From positions 1,016,148 to 1,080,147 of the forward strand of contig CAXXHQ010000001.1 in assembly GCA_963665265.2 (NCBI GenBank): 64,000 nt of DNA. The letters run 5' to 3'. A model generated the notes under the pieces. That model saw only the letters and a list, made by a program, of their open reading frames with translations. It did no database searches and was not told the DNA's origin. Within the stretch, counting starts at the first letter, position 1, and each line of letters starts with the position of its first letter. Origin of the DNA: CAXXHQ01 sp963665265 (GTDB taxonomy: Bacteria; Planctomycetota; Planctomycetia; Pirellulales; Thermoguttaceae). Positions 26,601 through 35,812 of this stretch are shown piece after piece. The position numbers and the translations under genes were made by a program.

Positions 26601-29089
26601 TGACGGATGTAGCTCGGATCGACGTATTCGGCGTTCAGCGAAATGCTGCCTACTTCCGTGCCGTCGTCCAGCGTGAACTTGTGACCGGAATTGAAGGAAA
26701 TATGATGCGATCGCTTATATAGATATCGCGTCGTGTTTCCTTTGATCGTAATCAGCACGTTGTCGAACAATTGGCCGTTGTAATAGAAGCAGCCGCGAGC
26801 GCCGGCGTCGGTGTCGACCGTCGAGTAAACGTGGTCGCTGCTCGGATCGTGATAGTTTTCCACGAAGAAGTAATACGTCGGCAATTGCGTGCTGACGGAA
26901 TCGAGCGCGACGGTTCCGTAATACTGATCGGAGTCGGTCGAGCTAAGGTACGACGGTCCCGTGCTTTGCACGCTGCGCGTATCGGTCGCAATCACGCGCC
27001 ATCGCAGCATTTCGCCAGCTCCGACCGCCGAGGTGGGCAGCAAGGTCGTATATATCGAGTCGCCTGCGATGAGGTCGCCGTTTAATCCGTCGTCGTGCAT
27101 GACGAGCGTGCTTTCGGCGTTGAACATGATTCGATAGGCCAACACGACCGAGCTGACCGCCGCGATGGTCTGCGTGACCTTGGCGGTAATCGTGAGCGGC
27201 TGGCTCGATGAGTTGCCCAAGGGACGATCGACGACGTTCGTCACGTCGGTTATATACGGTCCGAGGTCGGTCTTGCCGACGCTATTGGCGGCGCCGGGCG
27301 TGGCCGAGGCGAAATAGGTCCGAACGAGAGTCATCGATACGCCGGTCAACGTCGGCGAAATCAAGAAGTTCGAGTCCGACGACGAATTATTCAACCCTTG
27401 AATCGCAAGCACGTTCGCGCCGTTCTGCAGCAAACCGGAAGATACGGTAATGGTCACGATGGTCGAACGGTCGGACGAATGGGTCGTCGTGGCGGCCGAA
27501 TTATAGGCGATCGACGTCGGAGCGTTCACGCTGGCGACTTGCTGACCGTTGATCCACGCCACGAAACCGTCGGCATACTGCACCTTGAGCTGCAACGTCG
27601 TCAGGGCGCTCACGTCGCTGACGTTGAACGACGAGCGAACGTAAACCGAGGAGTTCACGCCCGACATTTGCGACTGAACGTTCGTGCCGATGTCGCTCGA
27701 ATTCACCGGCTCGTCGACGCCCTGGTATACGCTGGCGATTTGGGCGGCGGTGAGATTCGCGTTGTAGAACCGAAAATCGTCCAGGAGTCCGTTGTACTTC
27801 TTCGCGTAGGTCGTGGTCGAGCATTGACCAAGTTTAATCGTTTCGGTAAGAGACCACGCCCAAGCGGCCGTATTCGTCCCTTGCTTGCTGAGAACGCCGT
27901 CGATGTAAATAGCGTTGGCGCCGCCCGAAGCTTGGTTAAACGTGACCGTAACGAGATGCCATTGATTGTCGCTCACCGAGGCGACGGAGGTAATGTCGCA
28001 AACGGCCGTGGAATTGTTCTGTTGATAGGTGCGAACGCGGATCGCGCCCGTATCCGTCTGCACGATCGACATTCCGCGACTTGATCGCAAGTCGAAGAGA
28101 CAGGCGCCTTCGCCGCCGCTGCCGGTCGTTCCCGACGATTTCATCCAGAACGAGATCGTCCCTGAAGTCGTACTGGTGAAATCCGTGCTTGCGGCGACCG
28201 TGACTTGGTCGTTTTCCGAGGCGTTAAATTGCAGCACGCCGTCGCGAGTCAAGGGCGAGGCGGCCGTGTCGCTCTGTTCGGAAATCCACGAAACGCTACT
28301 GTTGACGTTTGTTCCGTTATGTCCGGCTCCCGAGGTGTCAGTCACAAGGGTCGCTGAGGTCGTCGAGTTAAGCCGCAACTTCAGATTCGTCGAAGCGACC
28401 GCCGATAAGGAGCCGGTAGAGCCGACGTTCGTGGTTCCCGTCGTCCACGAGGAATCGTCGAACGACGCGCTCGTCCAAGTTGTTCCCAAGGAGCTTCCGC
28501 CGTTCGTCGTGGTGGGAACGAGAATTTTCGCCGCGGCGCCTTCGGCGAGTAAGGTTGTCGAAGAGGCGTTGTAGCCAATGCCGTAGGAGATGTCGGTGAC
28601 TTGCGACGGGAACGTCGGCGAATACTCGCAAGAGACCGTTCCGTCGGGACGATACAGGCCCAGATATTCCCCGGCCGCCTCTAACTTGAAATTCGTATGA
28701 TAATAGCCCCCGGCGTCCACGTAGTTCTGTACGTCTTCGCCGGACGCAAAAATGACCATATAACTATTGGCGGCGATCGTCGCCGTGGGAAACGCCCACT
28801 TCGTCGTCTTCTTCGCGTTATCGGTCAGATGCCAGCCTTCGAGATTCACCGCGTTGGCGTTGGGGTTGTAGATTTCAATCCAGTCGGCATGCTTCCCGTC
28901 GCCGTCGGCCAACGAAGTATCGTTGCTCGCCATGAATTCGGTGATAAGCAGCGTCGTGGCGTCGAGCATTTGCCGCGGTTCGACTTCCTCAAATCGCAAT
29001 CGACGAGTACGAACGCGGGATTTTTCGTATGAACGGACCTTTTCGCCTCGGTGACGTTTGGCCGGCCATGACTTTCCGAAAAACGACAT
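23624..29089 (-). CDS. giant surface protein: lamin-tail, LamG and CotH-kinase-like domains with C-terminal EF-hand module
   Basis: 1821 residues from ATG 29,089 (ribosome site GAGGG). It opens with a basic segment and the planctomycete LEPR-like motif RRLRFEEVEPRQMLDA, then lamin-tail domain (ITEFMASND, DWIEIYNPNA), LamG/concanavalin-like domain (TSGTISFWMKSSG, WHLVTVTFNQ, LDDFRFYNANLT), a CotH-like kinase region around residues 750-1080 (VLITIKGNTTRY, MPVRLQMNGQFWQLAFQ, WRIIPFDTNLSFGQ), two more lamin-tail domains (AEVEVSPASGDQ, DFEFIEIYNASS), and a 170-residue module starting FYNNSKFDSTSDD that ends in an EF-hand (YDYNRDGKVNATDD). The last 150 residues are Ala/Ser/Thr-rich. CotH of spore coats phosphorylates proteins, but activity here is untested. 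Probably exported and surface-attached. Operon with the PEP-CTERM gene. Confidence 0.85.
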   Translation of the reverse strand: MSFFGKSWPAKRHRGEKVRSYEKSRVRTRRLRFEEVEPRQMLDATTLLITEFMASNDTSLADGDGKHADWIEIYNPNANAVNLEGWHLTDNAKKTTKWAFPTATIAANSYMVIFASGEDVQNYVDAGGYYHTNFKLEAAGEYLGLYRPDGTVSCEYSPTFPSQVTDISYGIGYNASSTTLLAEGAAAKILVPTTTNGGSSLGTTWTSASFDDSSWTTGTTNVGSTGSLSAVASTNLKLRLNSTTSATLVTDTSGAGHNGTNVNSSVSWISEQSDTAASPLTRDGVLQFNASENDQVTVAASTDFTSTTSGTISFWMKSSGTTGSGGEGACLFDLRSSRGMSIVQTDTGAIRVRTYQQNNSTAVCDITSVASVSDNQWHLVTVTFNQASGGANAIYIDGVLSKQGTNTAAWAWSLTETIKLGQCSTTTYAKKYNGLLDDFRFYNANLTAAQIASVYQGVDEPVNSSDIGTNVQSQMSGVNSSVYVRSSFNVSDVSALTTLQLKVQYADGFVAWINGQQVASVNAPTSIAYNSAATTTHSSDRSTIVTITVSSGLLQNGANVLAIQGLNNSSSDSNFLISPTLTGVSMTLVRTYFASATPGAANSVGKTDLGPYITDVTNVVDRPLGNSSSQPLTITAKVTQTIAAVSSVVLAYRIMFNAESTLVMHDDGLNGDLIAGDSIYTTLLPTSAVGAGEMLRWRVIATDTRSVQSTGPSYLSSTDSDQYYGTVALDSVSTQLPTYYFFVENYHDPSSDHVYSTVDTDAGARGCFYYNGQLFDNVLITIKGNTTRYLYKRSHHISFNSGHKFTLDDGTEVGSISLNAEYVDPSYIRQYLAMWLYNAAGVGATEDMPVRLQMNGQFWQLAFQVQSAGKSLLEKLGYDPDGAMYSGVGTLTTSHSWAMEKETRTWEDWSDFDTLAAALDTSNTSAARKQALFDMLDLPEVINYLAVARITQEADDVWANMTLYCDTEGDGLWRIIPFDTNLSFGQLYYADSTSTNGVIQATNDANKSHPLYGSSSCLCLSSSAFNRLYDAIIQTPETREMLLRRMRTIMDEFLQAPGTAYADRVIEAKIDEIVAKITQEANMDRAKWGWPPNSGPYGLGTQSFATGISELKTLFLDPRRTELYVTHSVNNTSKTIGITNSSNAGIPNSQLSSMTISIAEVEVSPASGDQDQEYVKLTNSNSTAVDISGWKLSGAIDFTFKAGTVIAAGGSIYVSPNVKAFKLRTSGPTGGESLFVVGGYDGQLSALGETLTLKNADGVAVSTFDVPDTASDAQKYLEITEFDYNPVAPAVGSAYTATDFEFIEIYNASSAVAIDLTGVRLSRDLTQAEGVEFDISSSGVTSLGPNQFIIVAKNPTALATRYNLTGLTVVGAYTYSLSDSADTIRLVDAKNETICKIEYKDKSPWPSTADGTGNSVQRISAYDRNDGSDNWIAATPTPGSLIPATVASRKIFYNNSKFDSTSDDSAIATDKTALLSGGTATSANVTNYASGINGVIVDITNLANPDGLSASDFQFFVGDSADPTSWTTTVAPKSISVRKGAGTGGSYRVTIIWEDGAIKNEWLKVTVKATAATGLKSADTFYFGNLVGESGNDFAITSSDEDASRTHKTGFTAAAITNAYDYNRDGKVNATDDLIARGNLGETLTLLAAPAAAALAPAPSSSSVTTTASSSSAASTTASTAKIILSAAPTSRFFASGFVIQPVRTPATLAADAFFSQLRERSQSQSVATSVGTTAPAAVSVGDGSATVKKIELARSSALKTTASTPLSLASSSILAATASKLTTSQDYDALRRRLASSLEEKLADESLAVTSSLKFQKIRG

Positions 29090-29506
29090 GCTTCCCTCTA
29101 TTGAATTTCCCGCCAAATAGCGAAAAGATAACGGCGAACGCGACGATTGCGACATTGAACGAGCCGCATTCCGCTCTGACGAACGCAAGATGAGAAAACC
29201 GCTCGACGACCGGGCCGCGATAAGCCGAAACTACCGCAAAAGCTGACGCCGGATCGTCTAAAAACCTAATACAATCATAACAAAAAACGCGAACGACCGC
29301 AACGATTATAACGATCCAAACGGATCCTCCGCCCGAAAACGCGACCGATAAAAATGTAACGATCTTCACCAATTTCAAAGGGCGTTTTCCAAACCTTGCG
29401 GCGATCTTCGCACCTAAAGCGATATTTGACCGGCAATTACAATCTTACGAATTCCCAGCCGCGTGACGTTACAATGCCCCTCGCGCAATGGAGAGGGAAT
29501 CGCCGG
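29090..29506 (-). promoter_or_regulatory. upstream region of the CotH/LTD gene, probable promoter
   Basis: 417 bases with no gene. On the minus strand, TTGCGG followed after 17 bases by TATGAT, and separately a perfect TATAAT (plus 29,305-29,310) with a poor -35, lie about 200-220 bases upstream of the start. Either could serve the CotH/LTD and PEP-CTERM operon. The region between them and the gene would be a long leader. No terminator for the preceding PL11 gene was recognised. Confidence 0.4.
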
Positions 29507-32500
29507 CTACTTCAACGTTAAAAGTCGAATTTCGCCGATGGTCTTAATTACATTCACGGCAAGCGATTGCGCGGAAAGGGGAAGCGAAGCGCCGACGCCG
29601 CTCGTCAAGCTCAACGCTCGCCTAGCTGACGAGTTCACTTCCTGGAACGCGTCCAAACGCTCCGCGAAGACTGCATAGAGCCGTTCTCTCGCTTTGGCAA
29701 TCGTCGCGTTTTCCGCATTCGTCCCCTCCGAGGAAAGCGGCGTCGAGAAGACTGCGCTCGCCTTCGCACGCAACGCCTCGAAAGAGGCGTTCATCTCTAT
29801 AGCCTTGACCGCCGCAGCCAATCTCAACGCGTTCGACGGAACGGCCTGTGAGCCCGTCATAGCGGTCGCCGACAAAGCGGAACTGGTCGTTGCGACGGCC
29901 GTCGGAGCCGACGTGGTCGGAGCGACGAACGTCGTCAACGCCTCGCCCAAGTTATTCCTTGCAATCAACTCGTCGGTCGCGTTCACTTTGCCGTCTCGGT
30001 TGAAGTCGTAACGGTTCGCGATCGCAGCGGCGCTGAAACCGGTCCTGTTCGTGCGTGCAGCCGACTCGTCCGCGGCGCTAATCGCCAGATCGTCGCCCGA
30101 CTCTCCGACGAGATTGCCGAAATAGAAGGCGTCGGCCGAGGCCAAGCCCGTGTTCGTCGTCGCCTTGAGGATGACGTGCAGCCACTGATTTTTGATCGCG
30201 CCATCGGCCCAAACGATCGTGATGCGGTACGAACCGTTGACCCCCGCTCCTTTTTCGACGGAGATCGACTTCGGCGTCGGAGCGGTAGCCCAAGCGCTAA
30301 CGTCATCTTCGTCGCCCACTCGGAAGGTGAAATCCGCGGCCGACAATGCATTCGGATAGGCCAAATTTTTCACGTCGATAATTATGCCGTTAACCCCCTT
30401 TTCGTAGCTCGTGACGTTCGAGAACGTCGCCGTCGCGCCCGGCAGCAACGCCGATTTGTCGGTAGCGATCGCGGCGGAGTCGGTCGAAGAATCGAATTTC
30501 GAGCCGTTGTAAATAACGTAACGACCGAGAACCGTCGCGCTGACGGTCACGGTCACGGAGCTAGTGATCGTTAAGCCGCCGGTATCTCTGATCGTGACGA
30601 GAAAGACATAAACTCCGCCCTGCGTGAACGTGGCCACGGTCGATTTAGCGGAGTTGGTGCCGTTCGCGCTGAACGAAACGGCGCCCGGCCCCGTCGCCGA
30701 CCATGCGTAAACTAAATTCGCTTCGCCTCCGTCGTCGGCGCCGACCACCGAAAGCGCGGTCGTCGAGCCGGTCGTCACGCTCGGCGAAGCGGAAGCGGCT
30801 CGGCCAACCGTCGGCGCAACGTTGGCGCTCGTCACCGAGACGTCGGAAAACGTCGTGACGCAAGTTATATTGGCGCCGTCCGACCAAGCCGTTAAACCGC
30901 CGTAAGCGAGCGAGTTCATCGTAATCGAAACGGTCTTCACCAGCGTCCACGTCGTTCCGTCGGCGCTGTAATAGCCCGAGAAATTGCTCCCCGATCGAAC
31001 GAGTTTCAACCAAACCGGAATGGCTTGATAGGCGTAGGCGTATTTTATCGTTCCGCCGTCGCTCGTTCGGTAGTAGAAAAAGATATGGTTCTTTCCGTCA
31101 AGCGCGGCGACGATGCTGGCGTAGGGCGCTGTCGCGGAAGTCGAGCTTTGGATGACCAAGCCGCTGGCGCCCGTTGAGGACGATTGGGTAGCCACTTTGC
31201 AAATCAACGTCGAGTCGCCGACGACGCCTTGATAAACGAAATGGCTTCCGCCTGACGAGGCGTTGGACGCGGTGACAGTGAAAATTCCGCCGGAGTACGT
31301 CGCGTTTCCGGCCACGCCGACGGCGCCGAGATCCGCTGAAACCCACGGCGAGATGAGGGGAATCGCGATGGCCGCCTCGGCTGAATTATCGCTGGCCCCC
31401 GACGAATTCACCGCCGAGACGACGTAATAATATTTTCCGCCGCTCGCGACAGTCGTGTCGCTGTAGGAAAGGTCCGTCACCCCTTGGGCGATCGTCGTGT
31501 ACGGTCCGCCGCTGTTGTCCGAACGTTTAATGACGTAGCTGGCCGCGCCCGTGACGGCCGCCCACGTCACTTTCGCCTCCGCCGACGAAACGACCGTCGC
31601 GACCACGCTCGTCGGAGCGTCGGGCGGCGTCAGGCTGCTGTAGACGACGTAGATATTCGGCGTCGGCACGGAGGTCGTTTCCGTTCCTAAATAAAAACTC
31701 GTATGCGTCGGTTGATTGTAGGCGCAGTTTTGATTCGCCACCGATTGACGATATTGCGAATCGTGCATGAGCGTGTAAATCCGCGTCATCGATAGATTGA
31801 CGGTCGTATAGATCCGCAGTTCCGTGCTGTCCGTCGAGCGCCAAATTACTTCTTCGCGCCAATCGCCAAAAATGTCGGCCACCAAACAGGGCGTCGATTT
31901 CGAACCGTTGTTCGAAGAGCAGCCGCCGGCGGAAAGAAGCGTCGTTTCGCCGCTCTCGCTATAGTTCGTGATGGTCGTGCCGTTGAGCAGCTCGCGGGTC
32001 GTGTCGGAATCCCACCACACGAGGAAGTTGCAGGAACTAGGGACGGTCCCCACGGAGTTTCCGTCGCAATCGTAGAGATACGAGCTGCCGGCGCACCAAA
32101 ACTCGGCGCCGGGATTGTCGGGATCAATGTCGTCGCAAACGCCGCGTCCCACGTCGCCTGTCGATGCGATGCTCGCCAGCAACGTCCCCGTCGCGGCGTC
32201 GTGCAATTCGATGCCGGCCGAGCTGGCGCTTTCGTGGACTTCGAAAATCTCTAAACCGGAGTTATTCAGATCGAAGTCGCCGACGTGCATGGCGTCGCCG
32301 TGCCCCAAGCCTGTCGAATAAAGACCTTTACCGTTATCGTCGATCACGCAAGCGCCGTAAACGATTTCATCTTTGCCGTCGCCGTCCACGTCGGCCGCGG
32401 TCACGTAATGGAAGCCCTGACCGACGTAGGCGCTGTTAACGTTGCTATCTTGTCCGACGGCGGCCTCGAACGACCAGACCTCCGTCAATTTGCCGTCGCG

Positions 32501-33712
32501 CCAATTCCAAGCGACGACGAAGTTTTTCGCATAGGAAGATTGACCGTAATAATATCCTCGGCACATGACGATGCTCGGTCGAACGCCGTCGAGATAGGCG
32601 ACGCAAGCCAAGAATCGATCGACGCGATTGCCGTAGCTGTCGCCCCACTTTGAAACGGTTCCGCGTTCCGGAAGATAATCGGTCGTAGCCAGCGCGGCGC
32701 CGGTCATTCCGTCGAAGACCGTCAGATACTCCGGCCCGGAGAGAATGTAGCCCGACGAATTGCGATAATCGGCCAACGAGTCGCCGGACATAAGCACATA
32801 GGCGCCTTTGCCGTCGACGGTGTAAGGCGCGGTTCGACAAACGACCTCGGCTCTCCCGTCGCCGTCGAAGTCGTAGGCGAGAAACTGCGTATAGTGGGCT
32901 CCGGCGCGAATGTTGATCCCTAAATCGATGCGCCAGAGCAACGTGCCGTCCATCTCGTAGGCGTCAAGATAGACGTTGCCGGTGTACCCCGATTGCGAAT
33001 TGTCTTTGGCGTTCGAGGGATCCCACTTGACGAGAATCTCGTATGCACCGTCGCCGTCCAAGTCGGCCACGCTGCAATCATTCGCGCTATAGGTGCAGGT
33101 TACGCCGTCGGGCGTCGTCACGCCGGCGGGAATCTGCAATGGAATTCCAAGATACTGCTGCGCCGAGGCGTTCGCTCCCAAAGTGTACGATTCGCTCTGC
33201 TCGGTCTCGACGCCGCCGACCACTGCACGCACGAAATACGTGTTGCTCTTCGTCGTATCGACTCCGTTGTCGATGTAATTCGTCGAAGAAGTAATCGCCG
33301 AACTGTTTAATTTCACTGCCGTGCCGCCAGCAGTCGAACGATAGATATTGAAAACCGTATCGCTTGAATCGGTCCCCCAAAAACGCCAGCCGACGTAAAC
33401 CGTTCCCGATCCCTCGCTAACGACGACCACTCCGCGGTCCAAATACTCCATTTGCCGTGAGTAGGTCGTGCTGGCCGTCGCAGTTGAAGTCGAGGCGACC
33501 GAGGGCGTCTCTTCGCTCGAAGTCGTCACGGCGGTTGCTTCCGTCGTCGAGGCGGTCACGATCGCAACGTCGTCGCTCACTAGAGAGTCGCTTGAAAGCG
33601 TCGTCACGCTCAGCATTTGGCGCTCTTCGATCGTCTCGAATCGCAACCTCCGCGTTCCGTTCGCACGACGATCCTCGTTACTTTTCCGGGAAGACTTCCG
33701 ATAGATAAACAT
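29507..33712 (-). CDS. PL11 rhamnogalacturonan lyase with FN3, PKD and EF-hand modules
   Basis: 1401 residues. N terminus: basic segment and LEPR-like motif (RRLRFETIEERQMLSVT), then a Ser/Thr linker. Residues about 88-700 are a polysaccharide lyase family 11 domain: RQMEYLDRGVVVV, SVADLDGDGAYEILVKWDPSNAKDNS, LLWRIDLGINIRAGAHYTQF, YDFDGDGRAEVVCRTAP, LGHGDAMHVGDFD, FGDWREEVIWRS and MHDSQYRQSVANQN, with its repeated calcium-binding DxDGDG loops. It cleaves the rhamnogalacturonan-I backbone of pectin by beta-elimination. Downstream come FN3, a LamG/DUF1349-like domain, a PKD domain, and the same 170-residue plus EF-hand module as in the protein at 23,624 (YDFNRDGKVNATDE). ATG at 33,712 has GGAG. 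Probably surface-displayed. Confidence 0.92.
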   Translation of the reverse strand: MFIYRKSSRKSNEDRRANGTRRLRFETIEERQMLSVTTLSSDSLVSDDVAIVTASTTEATAVTTSSEETPSVASTSTATASTTYSRQMEYLDRGVVVVSEGSGTVYVGWRFWGTDSSDTVFNIYRSTAGGTAVKLNSSAITSSTNYIDNGVDTTKSNTYFVRAVVGGVETEQSESYTLGANASAQQYLGIPLQIPAGVTTPDGVTCTYSANDCSVADLDGDGAYEILVKWDPSNAKDNSQSGYTGNVYLDAYEMDGTLLWRIDLGINIRAGAHYTQFLAYDFDGDGRAEVVCRTAPYTVDGKGAYVLMSGDSLADYRNSSGYILSGPEYLTVFDGMTGAALATTDYLPERGTVSKWGDSYGNRVDRFLACVAYLDGVRPSIVMCRGYYYGQSSYAKNFVVAWNWRDGKLTEVWSFEAAVGQDSNVNSAYVGQGFHYVTAADVDGDGKDEIVYGACVIDDNGKGLYSTGLGHGDAMHVGDFDLNNSGLEIFEVHESASSAGIELHDAATGTLLASIASTGDVGRGVCDDIDPDNPGAEFWCAGSSYLYDCDGNSVGTVPSSCNFLVWWDSDTTRELLNGTTITNYSESGETTLLSAGGCSSNNGSKSTPCLVADIFGDWREEVIWRSTDSTELRIYTTVNLSMTRIYTLMHDSQYRQSVANQNCAYNQPTHTSFYLGTETTSVPTPNIYVVYSSLTPPDAPTSVVATVVSSAEAKVTWAAVTGAASYVIKRSDNSGGPYTTIAQGVTDLSYSDTTVASGGKYYYVVSAVNSSGASDNSAEAAIAIPLISPWVSADLGAVGVAGNATYSGGIFTVTASNASSGGSHFVYQGVVGDSTLICKVATQSSSTGASGLVIQSSTSATAPYASIVAALDGKNHIFFYYRTSDGGTIKYAYAYQAIPVWLKLVRSGSNFSGYYSADGTTWTLVKTVSITMNSLAYGGLTAWSDGANITCVTTFSDVSVTSANVAPTVGRAASASPSVTTGSTTALSVVGADDGGEANLVYAWSATGPGAVSFSANGTNSAKSTVATFTQGGVYVFLVTIRDTGGLTITSSVTVTVSATVLGRYVIYNGSKFDSSTDSAAIATDKSALLPGATATFSNVTSYEKGVNGIIIDVKNLAYPNALSAADFTFRVGDEDDVSAWATAPTPKSISVEKGAGVNGSYRITIVWADGAIKNQWLHVILKATTNTGLASADAFYFGNLVGESGDDLAISAADESAARTNRTGFSAAAIANRYDFNRDGKVNATDELIARNNLGEALTTFVAPTTSAPTAVATTSSALSATAMTGSQAVPSNALRLAAAVKAIEMNASFEALRAKASAVFSTPLSSEGTNAENATIAKARERLYAVFAERLDAFQEVNSSARRALSLTSGVGASLPLSAQSLAVNVIKTIGEIRLLTLK

Positions 33713-34174
33713 TCACACTCTCTCCGACGCCGCGTAGCCAATATAGAGAAACGCGTTTCAAGAATAAACAGCGATCGGCGTTCGCAACGAAAAGGACGTG
33801 CGTGAAAAGCCGGTTCCCGACGAACAATCCCCCCGTCATCTCCGCCGCATCCGCAGCCGAGACACCTTTGAGAATAGCCAAAAAACAAAACGGCTGCAAA
33901 AGATTTGCGCGATGAACCGCGTATTCCGGCCTAATCGCCCAAAAAACGCATGTTTCACCAAAAAACGCAAGCGCCCAGACTGCGCATTCTTTCAAATTCA
34001 ATGCCGAATAGCGACGCAGACATATACACACGGAATATCCAAAAAATCCGCTTAAGTCGGCGATGAAGTCGACCGATAATAGGCAACGCTTGTCAATATA
34101 TCTCGTGCTGGAAGCCGATTTTCCGTGTATTTCGTCGCGTCGGGGGGCGTTCGACGAAACAATGGCGCAGAACA
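33713..34174. promoter_or_regulatory. divergent promoter region between PL11 and BBP7 genes
   Basis: 462 AT-richer bases between two divergent genes. It must carry both promoters, but I cannot choose boxes with confidence. No RNA gene, repeat array or coding frame with a ribosome site is visible. The plus-strand frame at 33,798-34,055 has no start signal. Confidence 0.4.
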
Positions 34175-35791
34175 ATGAATAATACGACTCTCCCCCAATT
34201 TCGATCCGTTTCGTCCGTCGTTTTCCTCTTCGGCAAGACGGCCGTCGCCTTTGCGGCGCTCGGCATTTACCTTACGGCCTCGCCTACCTCGGCCGAGGAG
34301 CAGCAATACCGCGCTACGACCTTTACGCCGGTCTGGCAACGCCCGCCCGCCCCCTACTCCGCTCCGCAAGCTGAACCGCTTCCTGTTCGGCCTCAATCGC
34401 AATACAGTCGAGAAACGACGCAGCCGAGATATCAAGCGGCGGCGACGGCCGGTTACGTCGAACCACGACGCCAAGGCGTAGATCGGGACGTTCGCCAAGC
34501 CTCGGCCCAATCCGACGAAAAACCGCTTCTGCCGGAGCCGGCTCAATCCGACGACGAATCGGAAGTCCCATTCACTCAAATCGGCGGCGAACGCCCGAAC
34601 AACCGCGGAACCGCGAACGACGGCTCCTATGACGACGGCCTTTCATTCGACTCCGATGCAACGGGAGATTGCGGCGGCGAATGTTACGGCCAAAGAGCCT
34701 ACTGCGGCGGCTGGGACTTCTCCGCCTCCGAAAGTCGACTCTGGATGCGCGCCGATTATTTGAATTGGTGGACGAAAGGCGATCTCGCCCCCGTCTTGGC
34801 GACGACCAGCGTCGAGGGAACCGATCCCGGAGACTCCGGCATTCTCGGTCGCAATACAACTAGCGTTCTCTACGGCGGAAAAGAAACGACTACCGATGGA
34901 CGAGCGGGCGGTCGATTCACCGTCGGCTACGATCTTTGTTCCTGCGGATGCTGGGACATCGAGGCGAACTACCTATTCCTCGGCCGGGCGACGAGCAACT
35001 TCGCCGTCACTAGCTCCGAAACTCCGATCATCGCACGTCCGTTCTACGACCTTACGGTCGGGGCCGAAAACGCCCTACCGGTCGCGCATCCCGACTATCT
35101 GAGCGGCTCGCTGCAAATCAATTCGTTCACCGATTTCCAAGGAGCCGAAGTCCTCCTCCGCCATATCCTGCGACAAGACTCCTGCAAACGACTCGACTTC
35201 GTCTTCGGCTATCGATTCCTTCGATTGGACGACAGTCTTGCGATTCGCCAGTATTCCGAATGGACTCAAACTCAAGGTTCGATTCCCGTCGGAACGACGA
35301 GAACAGTGCAAGATGACTTCGATTCGTCGAACCAATTTCACGGCGGCGAAATCGGACTCGCCTATAAAGAGCACGTCGGCCGATGGTCGTTGGACTTGCT
35401 CGGAAAAACGGCGTTCGGAAACACCTATTCGCAAGTCAACGTCAACGGCTCGACCGTGACGACGACGCCCAGCGGCGGGTCTTCGACCTATCAAGGCGGA
35501 CTGCTCGCGCAAGAAGGCACGAACATTGGAACCCACGAGCGCAATAGCTTTACGGTCATTCCCGAATTCGGAGCCACGCTCGGCTTCGATCTAACCTGCC
35601 GTCTCCGTGCGACCGTCGGCTATTCGCTGATCTACTGGAGCGACGTCTGCCGCGCCGGGAATCAGATCGATCGATCGCTTTCGCAACTTCCGCCGGACGC
35701 GCCGAGCGGCGCCGAACGCCCGAAGGTAACGATGCAGACTCACGACTTCTGGGCGCAAGGAATCAACGTCGGCTTGGATTACCGATTCTAA
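34175..35791 (+). CDS. BBP7-family outer-membrane beta-barrel protein
   Basis: 538 residues, a family largely confined to planctomycetes. A signal peptide (VAFAALGIYLTASPTSA) precedes a long proline- and glutamine-rich periplasmic linker (residues 45-160). The barrel begins with the family hallmark RLWMRADYLNWWTKGDLAPVL, continues with alternating strands (GGRFTVGYDLCSCGCWDIEANYLFLG, DFVFGYRFLRLDD, IGLAYKEHVGRWSLDLLGKTAFGN) and ends with a terminal aromatic strand NVGLDYRF, as needed for Bam insertion. Cysteine pairs (DCGGECYGQRAYCGG; CSCGC) are notable. It stands between two giant surface-protein genes and is probably an outer-membrane structural or transport protein. Ligands are unknown. 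Confidence 0.92.
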   Translation: MNNTTLPQFRSVSSVVFLFGKTAVAFAALGIYLTASPTSAEEQQYRATTFTPVWQRPPAPYSAPQAEPLPVRPQSQYSRETTQPRYQAAATAGYVEPRRQGVDRDVRQASAQSDEKPLLPEPAQSDDESEVPFTQIGGERPNNRGTANDGSYDDGLSFDSDATGDCGGECYGQRAYCGGWDFSASESRLWMRADYLNWWTKGDLAPVLATTSVEGTDPGDSGILGRNTTSVLYGGKETTTDGRAGGRFTVGYDLCSCGCWDIEANYLFLGRATSNFAVTSSETPIIARPFYDLTVGAENALPVAHPDYLSGSLQINSFTDFQGAEVLLRHILRQDSCKRLDFVFGYRFLRLDDSLAIRQYSEWTQTQGSIPVGTTRTVQDDFDSSNQFHGGEIGLAYKEHVGRWSLDLLGKTAFGNTYSQVNVNGSTVTTTPSGGSSTYQGGLLAQEGTNIGTHERNSFTVIPEFGATLGFDLTCRLRATVGYSLIYWSDVCRAGNQIDRSLSQLPPDAPSGAERPKVTMQTHDFWAQGINVGLDYRF

Positions 35792-35812
35792 ACGCAGTCA
35801 TTTTCGTCTTGA

